Part shown: positions 33,262 to 41,986 of the stretch, in pieces
Position numbering within the stretch: position 1 is the stretch's first letter
Layout of the letters: every line of letters starts with the position of its first letter
Assembly (NCBI GenBank): GCA_040902105.1
Contig: JBBDXW010000075.1
Coordinates: 62,001-126,000, forward strand
DNA: 64,000 nucleotides
Direction of reading: 5' to 3'
From: IDS-8 sp040902105
GTDB lineage: Bacteria > Pseudomonadota > Gammaproteobacteria > Steroidobacterales > Woeseiaceae
Position numbers and translations under genes: made by a program
Notes under the pieces: model-generated
Databases searched by the model: none
Told to the model about the DNA's origin: nothing
Seen by the model: the letters and a program-made list of their open reading frames with translations, nothing else

Positions 33262-33624
33262 CCGGATTGGCACCGGGAACGGCATTCCGCATGCCATCGA
33301 GATCGTCGGTTGTCATGCGGAAGGCGAAGTCGGCGACGTCATCGTCGCCGGCGTGGACCGACCGGCACGGGACTCTCGGCTCGCCTCGCAGTACTGCATG
33401 CAAAAGGCCAGGCAAAGGTTGGCGACACGCTGCTCGCGCGGTCGATCATCGATTCGGAATTCCTCGGCCGCATCGAATCCGAAACGACCGTCGGCGACCG
33501 GAAGGCGATCCGGCCGACCATTTCCGGACGTGCCTGGCGGACCGGCACACGCCGCCTGACGCTCGACCCGGAAGACCCGTGGCCCGGCGGCTATCGCATC
33601 GCCGATACCTGGCCCTCTCCCTGA
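33254..33624 (+). pseudogene. Internally deleted, frameshifted proline racemase-family gene (trans-3-hydroxyproline dehydratase-like)
   Basis: GTG 33254 opens the typical N-terminus (HAIEIVGCHAEGEVGDVIVAGV). Right after, the C-terminal part resumes in a different frame: PTGTGLSARLAVLHAKGQ, then VGDTLLARSIIDSEF, ETTVGDRKAIRPTISGRAW and DPEDPWPGGYRIADTWP, ending at 33624. About 220 middle residues, including the first catalytic Cys, are gone and the two parts are out of frame. In this family the second catalytic position is Cys in racemases and epimerases but Thr in trans-3-hydroxyproline dehydratases; here it is Thr (PTGTG). The gene overlaps the reductase gene, so the pair was an operon before the deletion. 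It could also be a local assembly error. Confidence 0.85.
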
Positions 33625-33629
33625 ACTTT

Positions 33630-34046
33630 CTATTTCTCCCTGCGTGCGTCCTTGCGAACTTCGGCCAGCTCGCGGGCCTCGTCCCGGCTCCCTACCTGCT
33701 CGATGTCGAGGATGCGGCAGGTAGTCTGTCCCCGGGAGATGTCGCGGTAGACGATATCGTCGAGGGAGTTGGAACAGATCTGTCCCGGACGATCGGGTAT
33801 TCCGATAACGTTGGCGCTTCGAAGGCCGATGCAGCCGCGTTGCATCGTAAAAAGGTAATGCGTGTCGCTGCGTCCCTCGACATACATGAACTCGTCATCC
33901 ACCGGATTGAAAGAGCGGACGTCGTAGTCGCTCAGACACACCGGTTCAGACCGGTCGACAGCGGCTTCGCTGGTTCGGTCAGTTACCGCGCAGGAACTCA
34001 ACAGCACCAGTGTCAGGCCGATTGAAATCAGGACGATGTTGCGCAT
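33630..34046 (-). CDS. DUF6491-like lipoprotein
   Basis: 138 aa. ATG 34046 starts a lipoprotein signal peptide (IGLTLVLLSSC lipobox LSSC). The mature domain has CLSDYDVRSFNPVDDEFMYVEG, a YLFTMQRGCIGLRSAN strand pair and TTCRILDIEQV, with spaced cysteines. This matches my memory of the small DUF6491 proteobacterial lipoproteins, whose function is unknown. The longer upstream frame (to 34166) is Arg-rich and unlikely. The gene is convergent with the racemase remnant, leaving only 5 bp between them, and divergent from the GST gene. Confidence 0.7.
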   Translation of the reverse strand: MRNIVLISIGLTLVLLSSCAVTDRTSEAAVDRSEPVCLSDYDVRSFNPVDDEFMYVEGRSDTHYLFTMQRGCIGLRSANVIGIPDRPGQICSNSLDDIVYRDISRGQTTCRILDIEQVGSRDEARELAEVRKDARREK

Positions 34047-34299
34047 TTTTGACCTCCGATCCCACACGTGAAAGTCAGATAAAGCTATGGGGCCTCGCTT
34101 TCGTTCGGCCTCTCGAGTATCCACGGGCAATTTTACACCCGCTTTGCCGTACTCCGCAGCTAGCACCGGTCGAACCCGCTACGTGCCTCGAAACGCGTGC
34201 TATATTCCGGCGCTCGGCCGGCGTCATCGGCCTCTCCAGAAGGCGAATGTTACGAGGAGTTTGCGCTGAAGAGTTTGCACCAGCGACAATGAAGGATTC

Positions 34300-34911
34300 A
34301 TGAACGAAAAAATTACGGTTTACGGCGATTCCATCTCGGGCAACTGTTACAAGATAAAGCTGGTCTGTTCCGAACTCGGCATCGATTACGAATGGCGGGA
34401 GCTCGATATCCTTGCCGGCGCGACACGCACGCCCGAGTTCCTGGCAATGAACCCGAACGGCAAGATCCCGTTACTGGAGCTCGCTGATGGCCGGTACCTC
34501 GCGGAATCCAATGCGATCCTGTGCTATCTCGCCGAGGGCTCGGAGCTGGCCGGAGCCGACCGCTTCGAGCGCGCCAGAGTATTGCAATGGATGTTCTTTG
34601 AGCAGTACAGCCACGAGCCGTATATCGCAACATCGCGCTTCGTCGTCCGATATCTGGGCAACCCGCCCGAACGCCAGGCCGACCTGGACCAAAAACGGGT
34701 CGCGGGCTACAAAGCGCTCGGGATCATGGACCGGCAGCTTTTGCAGTCGCCGTTCATCGCAGGAGAGAAATTCACGCTTGCCGACATCGCGTTGTTTGCC
34801 TATACGCACGTGGCCGGCGAAGGTGGATTCGATCTCGGTTCCTGCCGGGGCATCGAAGCCTGGTTCGGTCGCATCATGTCCCGCGCCGACTACGAGCCAA
34901 TGTATTCCTGA
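34300..34911 (+). CDS. Glutathione S-transferase family protein
   Basis: 203 aa, normal cytosolic GST length. N-terminal thioredoxin-like domain: ITVYGDSISGNCYKIKLVCSELGIDYEWRELD, then MNPNGKIPLLELADGRYLAESNAILCYLAE, whose PLLEL...ES.AI is the glutathione gamma-Glu site (G-site). The C-terminal all-helical domain ends with the N-capping box FTLADIALFAYTH. The protein probably conjugates or reduces with glutathione; the substrate is unknown. It stands alone on the plus strand. The glutathione reductase gene lies about 5 kb away but is not linked in an operon. Confidence 0.9.
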   Translation: MNEKITVYGDSISGNCYKIKLVCSELGIDYEWRELDILAGATRTPEFLAMNPNGKIPLLELADGRYLAESNAILCYLAEGSELAGADRFERARVLQWMFFEQYSHEPYIATSRFVVRYLGNPPERQADLDQKRVAGYKALGIMDRQLLQSPFIAGEKFTLADIALFAYTHVAGEGGFDLGSCRGIEAWFGRIMSRADYEPMYS

Positions 34912-35010
34912 AGCGATTTTGCCCTGCCCGGTCGTTGTGGATTCCCGGTGCCGCAGCTACTATGCGCAGTAACAATTCCAACTGACCCTCTGACTGAAGA
35001 ACCATCGACT

Positions 35011-35265
35011 ATGAATATTTACGTGGGGAACCTGGCCTACGGCACGACGGACGAGGACCTCCGGGTCGCGTTCGCCCCATACGGAGCCATTACGTCGGCT
35101 CGCGTCGTCATCGACAAGGAAACCGGCCGTTCGAGGGGCTTCGGCTTCGTCGAGATGTCGAGCCAGAGCGAAGCCGTTGCGGCGATAGAAGGCCTCAACC
35201 AGACCGAATTGCAGGGCCGCCAACTGCGCATCAATGAAGCCCGGCCCAAGAACAATCGGCGATAA
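35011..35265 (+). CDS. Single-RRM RNA-binding protein
   Basis: 84 aa consisting of one RNA recognition motif. RNP2 is IYVGNL (residues 2-7) and RNP1 is RGFGFVEM (about residues 43-50), followed by the loop SQSEAVAAIEGLNQTELQGRQLRINEA. Short RRM proteins of this kind (Rbp type) occur in many gammaproteobacteria and cyanobacteria and may act as cold- or stress-related RNA chaperones. The ATG at 35011 is chosen because it starts directly with MNIYVGNLAYG. Monocistronic; the 142 bp after it hold no clear terminator. Confidence 0.93.
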   Translation: MNIYVGNLAYGTTDEDLRVAFAPYGAITSARVVIDKETGRSRGFGFVEMSSQSEAVAAIEGLNQTELQGRQLRINEARPKNNRR

Positions 35266-35407
35266 GAGACGGCAATGGAAGCCGGAGAGAACACCCCCGG
35301 TCAGTCCTGCGAGGCGGGAATACAACGCTGACCGGCCGACCGACTCTTCGCATGGGCGGGAATGACGCGAGGCAGCGCTTGCTGCGAGATGACTGTTGCG
35401 ACCGGTC

Positions 35408-36493
35408 TCAGGCGGCGATCACCTTGTCTTCAAGCTCGGTCCGGTTCTTCGGAATTTCCGCGAGCTGTTTTGCCACCAGCTGCTCCATGTCCCTCTCCGC
35501 ATCGCTGACACCGACGAAATAGGGCGGGCTTCGCCGCAGCTGGCTCCAGTCGCCGGACTTCAGAATGCGGATGAGATACGTCATGTTGTTGCGGATCGCG
35601 TCCACGTAGGGATTTTGCCCGTCGTAAAGGACCTCGATGTAGCGGTACGCGCGGTTGAACTTCGAATAAAGCCGCTCGCGCGACACCTGCTGGTAAAAAA
35701 CCGGGGTCTTTCTCAGCAGGTCTATGCCCGACTCGTAGCGCACCCTGTACTCGCCCGGCCGGGCGCTTTCTACCGCAACGCCTCCCAGCACAAATTCCTT
35801 GTAGAGCCGGTCCCGGCATTTCTCCAGGTAGCAGCGGTCCGCCATCTGCGCGATGAGGTCCGCAGTGCCGAGCAGGTGTCCGCAAAGGGCATCCCGCGGA
35901 TCGTCTAGTTCGATGTAATCGAGATCCAGCTCATAGCCGGTGAAGTGCACGATCATGCTGCTGATCGCCACGTCCTTCGACAGCCCCAGCTCCGGCAGGT
36001 AGCGGCGCAGGAAATCGGCGCTCCTCGACACGTGGTAGAGCGTAAACTCCGCGCCGTTTTTGAATTCCTTGTCGCGCTCCCGGTGCCGGATATAACCTGA
36101 GTCGTGGAAGAGCGACGTAATGATCGCCATCTGCGCGCGTCGCGAGCTCAACCTGTCCACCGGTTCGACGCTGCGCTCGTAGCCCACTACCAGGCGCGCC
36201 AGCGCCAGCGTCATGTCCAGCGTGTGCTGCATGTCATGGTAGGTGGTATCGCAACCCTGGTAGCCGGGAAACGTGCCTTCGAACAAGCGTTCGAAGTCGT
36301 AGAATGCCAGCCACATCTTGTCGAAAGACGCACCCGGAAAGATTTCGGCGAACAGGTCCCTGACAGCCCGACGCACCGCCACAGGATCGCTCACCTGCAC
36401 AGTGTTCGTGACGTCATAGTCGTTACGGCGGTCTTGTGACAAGATCTTTTTATTCTTGGTCAGTTGCCGTGCCGTTTCCGCTGCAGCACTCAT
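35408..36493 (-). CDS. HD-domain (PDEase-like) metal-dependent phosphohydrolase
   Basis: 361 aa. The metal-binding HD signature is visible as YHDMQHTLDMTLALARL, followed by AIITSLFHDSGYIRHRERD (the HD pair), a downstream His (MIVHFTGYELDL) and GTADLIAQMADRCYLEKC with the last Asp. This order resembles cyclic-nucleotide phosphodiesterase-type HD domains rather than the HD-GYP group. The C-terminal 120 residues (from VFYQQVSRERLYSKFNRAYRYIEV) are helical and family-specific. The substrate is unknown. The gene is alone; the 273 bp between its start and the convergent-side xth stop are non-coding. Confidence 0.75.
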   Translation of the reverse strand: MSAAAETARQLTKNKKILSQDRRNDYDVTNTVQVSDPVAVRRAVRDLFAEIFPGASFDKMWLAFYDFERLFEGTFPGYQGCDTTYHDMQHTLDMTLALARLVVGYERSVEPVDRLSSRRAQMAIITSLFHDSGYIRHRERDKEFKNGAEFTLYHVSRSADFLRRYLPELGLSKDVAISSMIVHFTGYELDLDYIELDDPRDALCGHLLGTADLIAQMADRCYLEKCRDRLYKEFVLGGVAVESARPGEYRVRYESGIDLLRKTPVFYQQVSRERLYSKFNRAYRYIEVLYDGQNPYVDAIRNNMTYLIRILKSGDWSQLRRSPPYFVGVSDAERDMEQLVAKQLAEIPKNRTELEDKVIAA

Positions 36494-36766
36494 GTAGGAA
36501 TAAAATCGGCGTGTATCAACAAGCTGCTATGCTGCCAGTTGCGAACCCTGGAACGAAATCATACACCGACACTCGCGCGCCGGCATGACTAATTACTGCC
36601 ATGTAACCCGCGATAGGGTGAAATGAACGGATACGCGGGCCCTGCCATGCAAAATACTACAATGGGAGCGAGCGCTCGCCTGCCCACGATATGTCACATT
36701 CGCTGAATACTGCAGCCACGCAGCGCTCCCGGGTTGGCACGACCACCGGTCGGGCGCCTGGGCAGC

Positions 36767-37534
36767 TTACAGCGCGAACTCCGCGACCACCGGTGCATGA
36801 TCCGAAGGCCGCTCCCAGGTCCGCGGCTCCCGATCGACATAACTTGCCGTGCATCGTGAGGCAAGCGCAGAGCTCGCGAGAATCAGGTCGATGCGCAAGC
36901 CGGCGTTGCGGCGGAACCTGCCGGCACGGTAATCCCACCAGCTGAATGACTTCTCGGGCTGCTCGAACTGCCGGAATATGTCCACCAGGCCGAGCTTCAG
37001 GATCTCCTGCAACGCGGCCCGTTCCGCGGGGCTGCAGAGTATGCCCTCGCCCCATGCGACCGGGTCGTAGACGTCCGGGTCGGCGGGAGCGATATTGAAG
37101 TCGCCGAGCACAACCAGGTTTTCGTGGACCGCCATTTCGGAGGCGAGGTACTCCCGTACCGCGGCGAGCCAGCCCAGTTTGTATTCGTACTTGAGCGAGC
37201 CGACGCTTTGTCCGTTCGGCGCGTAGAGATTCACGACTCTCACGCCATCGATCGTCGTGACCAGCACCCGCCGCTGGGGATCTTCAAGGCCCGGAATGTC
37301 GGTGAGTGGGTCGGCCGGCGCCAGGCGGCTGGCCGTCGCCACGCCGTTGTAGGTTTTCTGACCGCTTGCAATCGCGTGGTAGCCGGCCTCGCTGAATCGA
37401 TCGAGGGGAAAGACTTCGGTCAGCAGTTTGATTTCCTGCAAGGCAAGGATATCGGGTTCGGCAGACTTCGCCCATTCGAGCACGTGAGGTAACCGGACCG
37501 CCAACGAGTTGACGTTCCACGTCGCTATTTTCAA
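36767..37534 (-). CDS. xth: Exodeoxyribonuclease III
   Basis: 255 aa, standard for Xth-family AP endonuclease / 3'-5' exonuclease. It starts MKIATWNVNSLAVRLPHVLEW; the metal Glu is in ALQEIKL, the catalytic Asp-Asn in VVLGDFNIAPADPDV, and the final Asp-His in PSDHAPVVAEF. It incises abasic sites and trims 3' blocks in base-excision repair. Its ATG overlaps the stop of prlC (ATGA), so the two are translationally coupled. Two paralogue types exist in proteobacteria (XthA and ExoA/Xth2-like); the exact one was not resolved, so the short symbol is used. Confidence 0.93.
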   Translation of the reverse strand: MKIATWNVNSLAVRLPHVLEWAKSAEPDILALQEIKLLTEVFPLDRFSEAGYHAIASGQKTYNGVATASRLAPADPLTDIPGLEDPQRRVLVTTIDGVRVVNLYAPNGQSVGSLKYEYKLGWLAAVREYLASEMAVHENLVVLGDFNIAPADPDVYDPVAWGEGILCSPAERAALQEILKLGLVDIFRQFEQPEKSFSWWDYRAGRFRRNAGLRIDLILASSALASRCTASYVDREPRTWERPSDHAPVVAEFAL

Positions 37535-39552
37535 GCCGCCTTGCCTATGCCGCTTTGACGGAGAAGCGCGTCGAGCGTGGGTTTCCTGCCGCGAAACGCG
37601 ACGTAGGCGTCCATGATGTCACGGCTGCCGCCGATCTCGAGGATCTCGGTGCGAAAACGCGTGGCGATCTGCTTGTCGAAGATGCCCGCTTCCTCGAACG
37701 CGGCGAAGGCGTCGGCTGCAAGTACCTCTGCCCATTTGTAACTGTAATAGCCGGCCGCGTATCCACCGGCGAAAATATGCGAGAAGCTGTGCGGCAGCCG
37801 GTTGTACTCCGGATGTTCGATGAGGGATACTTCATCGCGTACCCGCTGCAGAACCTCCAGTACCCTGGATTTTTTCTCCGGATCGAACTCGGCGTGCACG
37901 CGGAAATCGAACAGGGCGAATTCGATCTGGCGGAGCATGGCCAGTGCCGCACCGAAATGCCGGCTTCGTTCGAGGCGCGCAAAAAGCTCCTGTGGAAGGG
38001 GCTCGCCGGTTCTGAAATGTCCGGACGCGCGCTGCAGCACGTCGTATGACCACGCGAAATTCTCCATGAACTGGCTCGGCAGCTCGACGGCATCCCAGGG
38101 CACGCCGTTGATTCCGGCAAGACTCGGATAGTCGACGCGCGTCAGCAGGTGATGCAGCATGTGCCCGAATTCGTGGAACAAAGTGACCACGTCGTTGTGC
38201 GTCAACAGCGATAAGGCTGCGCCCTGCGGCGGCGAAAAATTGCAGACCAGATAGCCGACCGGATGTACCTGGTCGCCCCCCAGGTTTTTTCTGACAATGC
38301 ATTCGTCGATCCATGCGCCGCCTCGCTTGCCGTTCCGCGCATAGAGGTCGGTATAGAAACCTCCGATGACGCCTCCGCTTTCGTCGCGTACGTCGTAGTA
38401 GTCGACGGTCGGGTGCCAGCCTTCAACCTGTTCCGACTTCGCGAGACTCACGCCGTAAAGCTTCGCCGCAAGCTCGAACAATCCTGCCAGCGCTTTCCCT
38501 GCCGGAAAATACTGGCGCAGTTCTTCGTCTGCGATCGCGTACTTCTGTTGTTTGAGCTTCTCGAGGTAGTAGGCGGTGTCCCAGGCCTGGAGCGGACGCG
38601 CTGCGATCTTCTGCACGACGTCGAGTTCCGCGCGGGCGGACGGCCGCGTGCGCACCGCGAGTTCGTTCAGAAAATCGATCACTTCACCGGTTTTCGCCGC
38701 CATTTTGGTGGCGAGTGAATACTCCGCGTAGTTGCCGAAGCCGACCAGCCGGGCAGCCCGATGCCGCAGCGCCAGAATTTTCTCTATGTTGGCGCTATTG
38801 TCCCATGCGGCCTTGCCGCCCCGATCGGAGGCCCGCGTCGACCACGCTTTGTAAAATCGCTCGCGAAGCTCGCGATGGTCGGCATGCGTCATGACTGCGT
38901 GATAGGTCGGATAATCGAGTGTGAGCCACCAGCCATCCTTGCCGCGCGTGGAGGCGTCCTGGCGGGCGCGTTCGAGGGACTGTTCTGGAAGGCCGGCGAC
39001 GACGGAACTGTTCTCGCTGAAGAAATGCCAGCTATCGGTTGCGTCCTGCAGATTCTGGTCGAACTGCGCCTGCACCGCCGCCAGCTCCTGCATGATTTTC
39101 CGGAACTCCGCTTTTTCTGCGTCGGGCAGAGCGACGCCCGCCAGCCGAAAGTCCCGCAGCGCGTGGTTGACCAGCGCACGCCTGGCGTCCGGTGCGTCGC
39201 CGGGGAGTGTCTCTGCGATGCGTTCGAACGCCTGTTGTAACGCCTTGTTTTGCGACAGTTCGGTGCCATGTTCGGTGAGGACGGGCAGGCACGCGTTGTA
39301 GGCATCGCGCCAGGCGGGATCGTCGAGTACCGCTTGCAGGTGGCCGACCGGCGACCATACGCGGCCAAGCTCGTGATTCATTTCCTCGAGCGGGGTGACG
39401 AGTGCGTTGAAATCTCCCTGAGGGCCCTCGAGGAGCGCGGCGAGCTTTCGCTGATGCTCTGCGATAAGCTCCGTGACCGCCGGCAGGGCATGTTCGGGCC
39501 GGATATCCGCAAAACGGGGCAACGAAGATGTGTCCAGCAACGGGTTCGACAT
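37531..39552 (-). CDS. prlC: Oligopeptidase A (M3 family)
   Basis: 673 aa zinc metallopeptidase. The active-site HEFGH occurs in VTLFHEFGHMLHHLLTRV, and the third ligand Glu in the downstream AVELPSQFMENFAW. The N-terminus MSNPLLDTSSLPRFADIRPEHALPAV and the GGFYTDLYARNGKRGGAW block are diagnostic of OpdA/PrlC. It degrades signal peptides and other oligopeptides in the cytoplasm. The ATG at 39552 was chosen from the conserved NPLL start; the open frame upstream extends antisense into gor. It is followed by xth with a 4-bp overlap and is divergent from gor with 116 bp between starts. Confidence 0.96.
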   Translation of the reverse strand: MSNPLLDTSSLPRFADIRPEHALPAVTELIAEHQRKLAALLEGPQGDFNALVTPLEEMNHELGRVWSPVGHLQAVLDDPAWRDAYNACLPVLTEHGTELSQNKALQQAFERIAETLPGDAPDARRALVNHALRDFRLAGVALPDAEKAEFRKIMQELAAVQAQFDQNLQDATDSWHFFSENSSVVAGLPEQSLERARQDASTRGKDGWWLTLDYPTYHAVMTHADHRELRERFYKAWSTRASDRGGKAAWDNSANIEKILALRHRAARLVGFGNYAEYSLATKMAAKTGEVIDFLNELAVRTRPSARAELDVVQKIAARPLQAWDTAYYLEKLKQQKYAIADEELRQYFPAGKALAGLFELAAKLYGVSLAKSEQVEGWHPTVDYYDVRDESGGVIGGFYTDLYARNGKRGGAWIDECIVRKNLGGDQVHPVGYLVCNFSPPQGAALSLLTHNDVVTLFHEFGHMLHHLLTRVDYPSLAGINGVPWDAVELPSQFMENFAWSYDVLQRASGHFRTGEPLPQELFARLERSRHFGAALAMLRQIEFALFDFRVHAEFDPEKKSRVLEVLQRVRDEVSLIEHPEYNRLPHSFSHIFAGGYAAGYYSYKWAEVLAADAFAAFEEAGIFDKQIATRFRTEILEIGGSRDIMDAYVAFRGRKPTLDALLRQSGIGKAA

Positions 39553-39668
39553 AGAAAATTTTGCTCTCCTGAATCGACGGGATGTTATCACAGGGAAAAA
39601 GGAGGCCGACTGGCGCCCCGCGTGGGCAGCAAGGGCAGACGGCGGCCGCGGACAATAAAGGATGAACA

Positions 39669-41015
39669 GTGACCGTAAAGTTTGACCTGATTGTACTGGG
39701 TGGCGGCAGCGGCGGCCTGGCACACGCGCAGAGGGCGGCGGAACACGGAATCAAAGCTGCCGTGATCGAAAACGGACCGCTCGGCGGAACCTGCGTCAAT
39801 GTCGGTTGCGTACCCAAGAAAGTCATGTGGTACGCGGCACAGCATGCGCACTTTATCGAACACGCTCCGGACTACGGCTTTGACGTCGTCGCGAACGGCC
39901 ACGACTGGTCCAGGGTCAAGGATCGCCGCGATCGTTACATTGCCAGGCTCAACAGAATCTATGCCGGCAATCTCGAGCGTCACGGCGTCGGCCTGATCAA
40001 AGGCACAGCCCGATTCCTCGATGCGAATACGCTCGACGTAGACGGACGGCATTACGGCGCCGAGCGAATCGTCATCGCCACCGGCGGCTATCCCATCGTA
40101 CCGCAGCTGCCGGGCGCGGAGCTCGGCTTTACCTCCGACGACTTTTTCGAACTGGAAGAGCGGCCCGCGCGTGTTGCCGTCGTCGGCAGCGGCTACGTTT
40201 CGGTCGAACTTGCCGGGGTGTTCCATGGGCTCGGTTCCGAGACGACCGTGCTGGTCCGAAAGGATGGCGTGCTGCGAAGCTTCGACGAAATGCTGGGTCG
40301 CGAGCTGCGCATTGCAATGGAGGCCGCCGGCATGGCGTTCGAGACCAACGTCGTCCCCCTGTCGCTCGACAGGACCGGCGCCGGTCTCGAACTGGCCGCC
40401 GCCGACGGCCGCAGATTCGGCCCCTTCGACGGCGTGCTGTGGGCTGTAGGGCGAGCGCCGAACACCGCCCGGCTCGATCTCGCCGCCGCCGGTGTCGCCG
40501 GCGATGCCAGCGGTTTCGTGCCGGTCGACGACTATCAGCGGACCAACGTCGAGCATATCTCCGCCGTCGGCGACGTGACCGGCCGTGTGGCGTTGACGCC
40601 GGTTGCGATTGCGGCGGGTCGACGGCTCGCCGACCGGCTGTACGGCGGCATGAAAGACCGGCATCTCGAGTACCGTCATGTTCCGACCGTCATTTTCTCG
40701 CATCCGCCGATCGGCACCGTCGGTATGACGGAACAGGAAGCACGCGGCGAGTACGGCGACGACCTGTGCGTCTACGAGTCGACGTTCACGCCGATGTACT
40801 ACGCGTTGAGCGACCGGAAACAGCGAACGATGATGAAACTCATCACCGCGGGCAGCGAGGAACGCGTTGTCGGGTGCCACATCATCGGCGACGGCGTCGA
40901 CGAAATGCTGCAGGGGTTTGCCGTAGCCATTCGCATGGGCGCGACCAAGAAAGACTTTGACGACACCGTGGCGATACACCCCACCAGCGCCGAAGAACTG
41001 GTCACTATGCGGTAA
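39669..41015 (+). CDS. gor: Glutathione-disulfide reductase
   Basis: 448 aa flavoprotein disulfide reductase. FAD site: DLIVLGGGSGGLAHAQRAAEHG; redox disulfide: GGTCVNVGCVPKKVMW; NADPH Rossmann: VAVVGSGYVSVELAGVF; second FAD block: ISAVGDVTGRVALTPVAIAAGR; dimer-interface catalytic His in the C-terminal DDTVAIHPTSAEELVTMR. These match glutathione reductase rather than lipoamide dehydrogenase. It regenerates GSH from GSSG with NADPH in the cytoplasm. The start is GTG at 39669 (MTVKFDLIV). Its last 11 bp overlap the 3' end of the convergent aroE. Confidence 0.95.
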   Translation: MTVKFDLIVLGGGSGGLAHAQRAAEHGIKAAVIENGPLGGTCVNVGCVPKKVMWYAAQHAHFIEHAPDYGFDVVANGHDWSRVKDRRDRYIARLNRIYAGNLERHGVGLIKGTARFLDANTLDVDGRHYGAERIVIATGGYPIVPQLPGAELGFTSDDFFELEERPARVAVVGSGYVSVELAGVFHGLGSETTVLVRKDGVLRSFDEMLGRELRIAMEAAGMAFETNVVPLSLDRTGAGLELAAADGRRFGPFDGVLWAVGRAPNTARLDLAAAGVAGDASGFVPVDDYQRTNVEHISAVGDVTGRVALTPVAIAAGRRLADRLYGGMKDRHLEYRHVPTVIFSHPPIGTVGMTEQEARGEYGDDLCVYESTFTPMYYALSDRKQRTMMKLITAGSEERVVGCHIIGDGVDEMLQGFAVAIRMGATKKDFDDTVAIHPTSAEELVTMR

Positions 41016-41841
41016 TCGATATCTGCCGCAAAACCGGGGCGGTGTCGGGTCTGATGCCGCGCCAGAGATGGAACGACTCGGCTGCCTGTTCGACCAGCAT
41101 GCCCCAGCCCATCACGATGCCCCCCGCGCCCATGCTCGCCGCCCACCGGCTGAACGGCGTCGGGGTGAGGCCGTACGAAAGGTCGTAGCAAAACGTGTGT
41201 GGCGCGATCGCCCCGGCCGGCCAGGGCGGCGTTTCGCCCTTCAGGCCGGCCGAGGTTGCGTTGATTACGAGCGCGTATCCGGTCGACGAAGGAACGTCCT
41301 TGAAGCGACATGCAGCCACGTTGCCCGAGGAGGCGAATCGATCAACCAGCTCTCGCGCTTTGTCGAGCGTGCGGTTGGCGATGGTCACCGATTCGGGTTG
41401 CGCGGCAAGCAGAGGGCCGAGAATGCCGCGAGTCGCTCCGCCCGCACCGAGAATCAGGATCGGGACGCCCCTCAAAGTCAGTTTCAGGTTTCGGGTCAGA
41501 TCGCGCATCAGGCCGGAGCCGTCCGTGTTGTCGCCGAAAATTTCGCCATCCTGAAACGCAAGCGTGTTGGCGGCACCCGCGGCGCTCGCCCGTTCACTCA
41601 GCTGATCGACCAGCTTCGTCACCGCGCTCTTGTGCGGCACCGTGATGTTAAGACCCTTGCCGCCCGTCTCCCCGAACTCCCTGATCGCCGTAGCCAGCCG
41701 TTCGGGTTCGACCTGCAGCAACTCATACTGCAGATTCTGCCGTGTCTGCAAGGCGAACAAGCGATGAATGACCGGCGACCGGCTGTGCGATACCGGATAT
41801 CCCATGACGCCGTATCGGTCGATGGAATCAGATTCCATCAC
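41005..41841 (-). CDS. aroE: Shikimate dehydrogenase (NADP+)
   Basis: 278 aa, normal AroE length. Shikimate-binding residues lie in PVSHSRSPVIHRLF and in GLNITVPHKSAV with the catalytic Lys, and in the Asn-Thr-Asp of GDNTDGSG. The NADP Rossmann turn is ILGAGGATRGIL, followed by ANRTLDKA with the Arg that reads the 2'-phosphate. It reduces 3-dehydroshikimate to shikimate in aromatic amino-acid synthesis. Two Met codons in a row (41841, 41838) leave the start ambiguous by one residue. It is convergent with gor, overlapping by 11 bp. Confidence 0.96.
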   Translation of the reverse strand: MMESDSIDRYGVMGYPVSHSRSPVIHRLFALQTRQNLQYELLQVEPERLATAIREFGETGGKGLNITVPHKSAVTKLVDQLSERASAAGAANTLAFQDGEIFGDNTDGSGLMRDLTRNLKLTLRGVPILILGAGGATRGILGPLLAAQPESVTIANRTLDKARELVDRFASSGNVAACRFKDVPSSTGYALVINATSAGLKGETPPWPAGAIAPHTFCYDLSYGLTPTPFSRWAASMGAGGIVMGWGMLVEQAAESFHLWRGIRPDTAPVLRQISITA

Positions 41842-41986
41842 GTCCGGCCCGGCCGCCAGCGCTCACGTTGCGACATCTCGCCGACAATCCCCCCTTGACC
41901 TGTAAATCCTACTCTAACGCCATTCCTGCCCGGCCGTCATTCGTCATGCAAAACAAACCCGGCAGGTCACCCGCCGGGGGTCCTGC

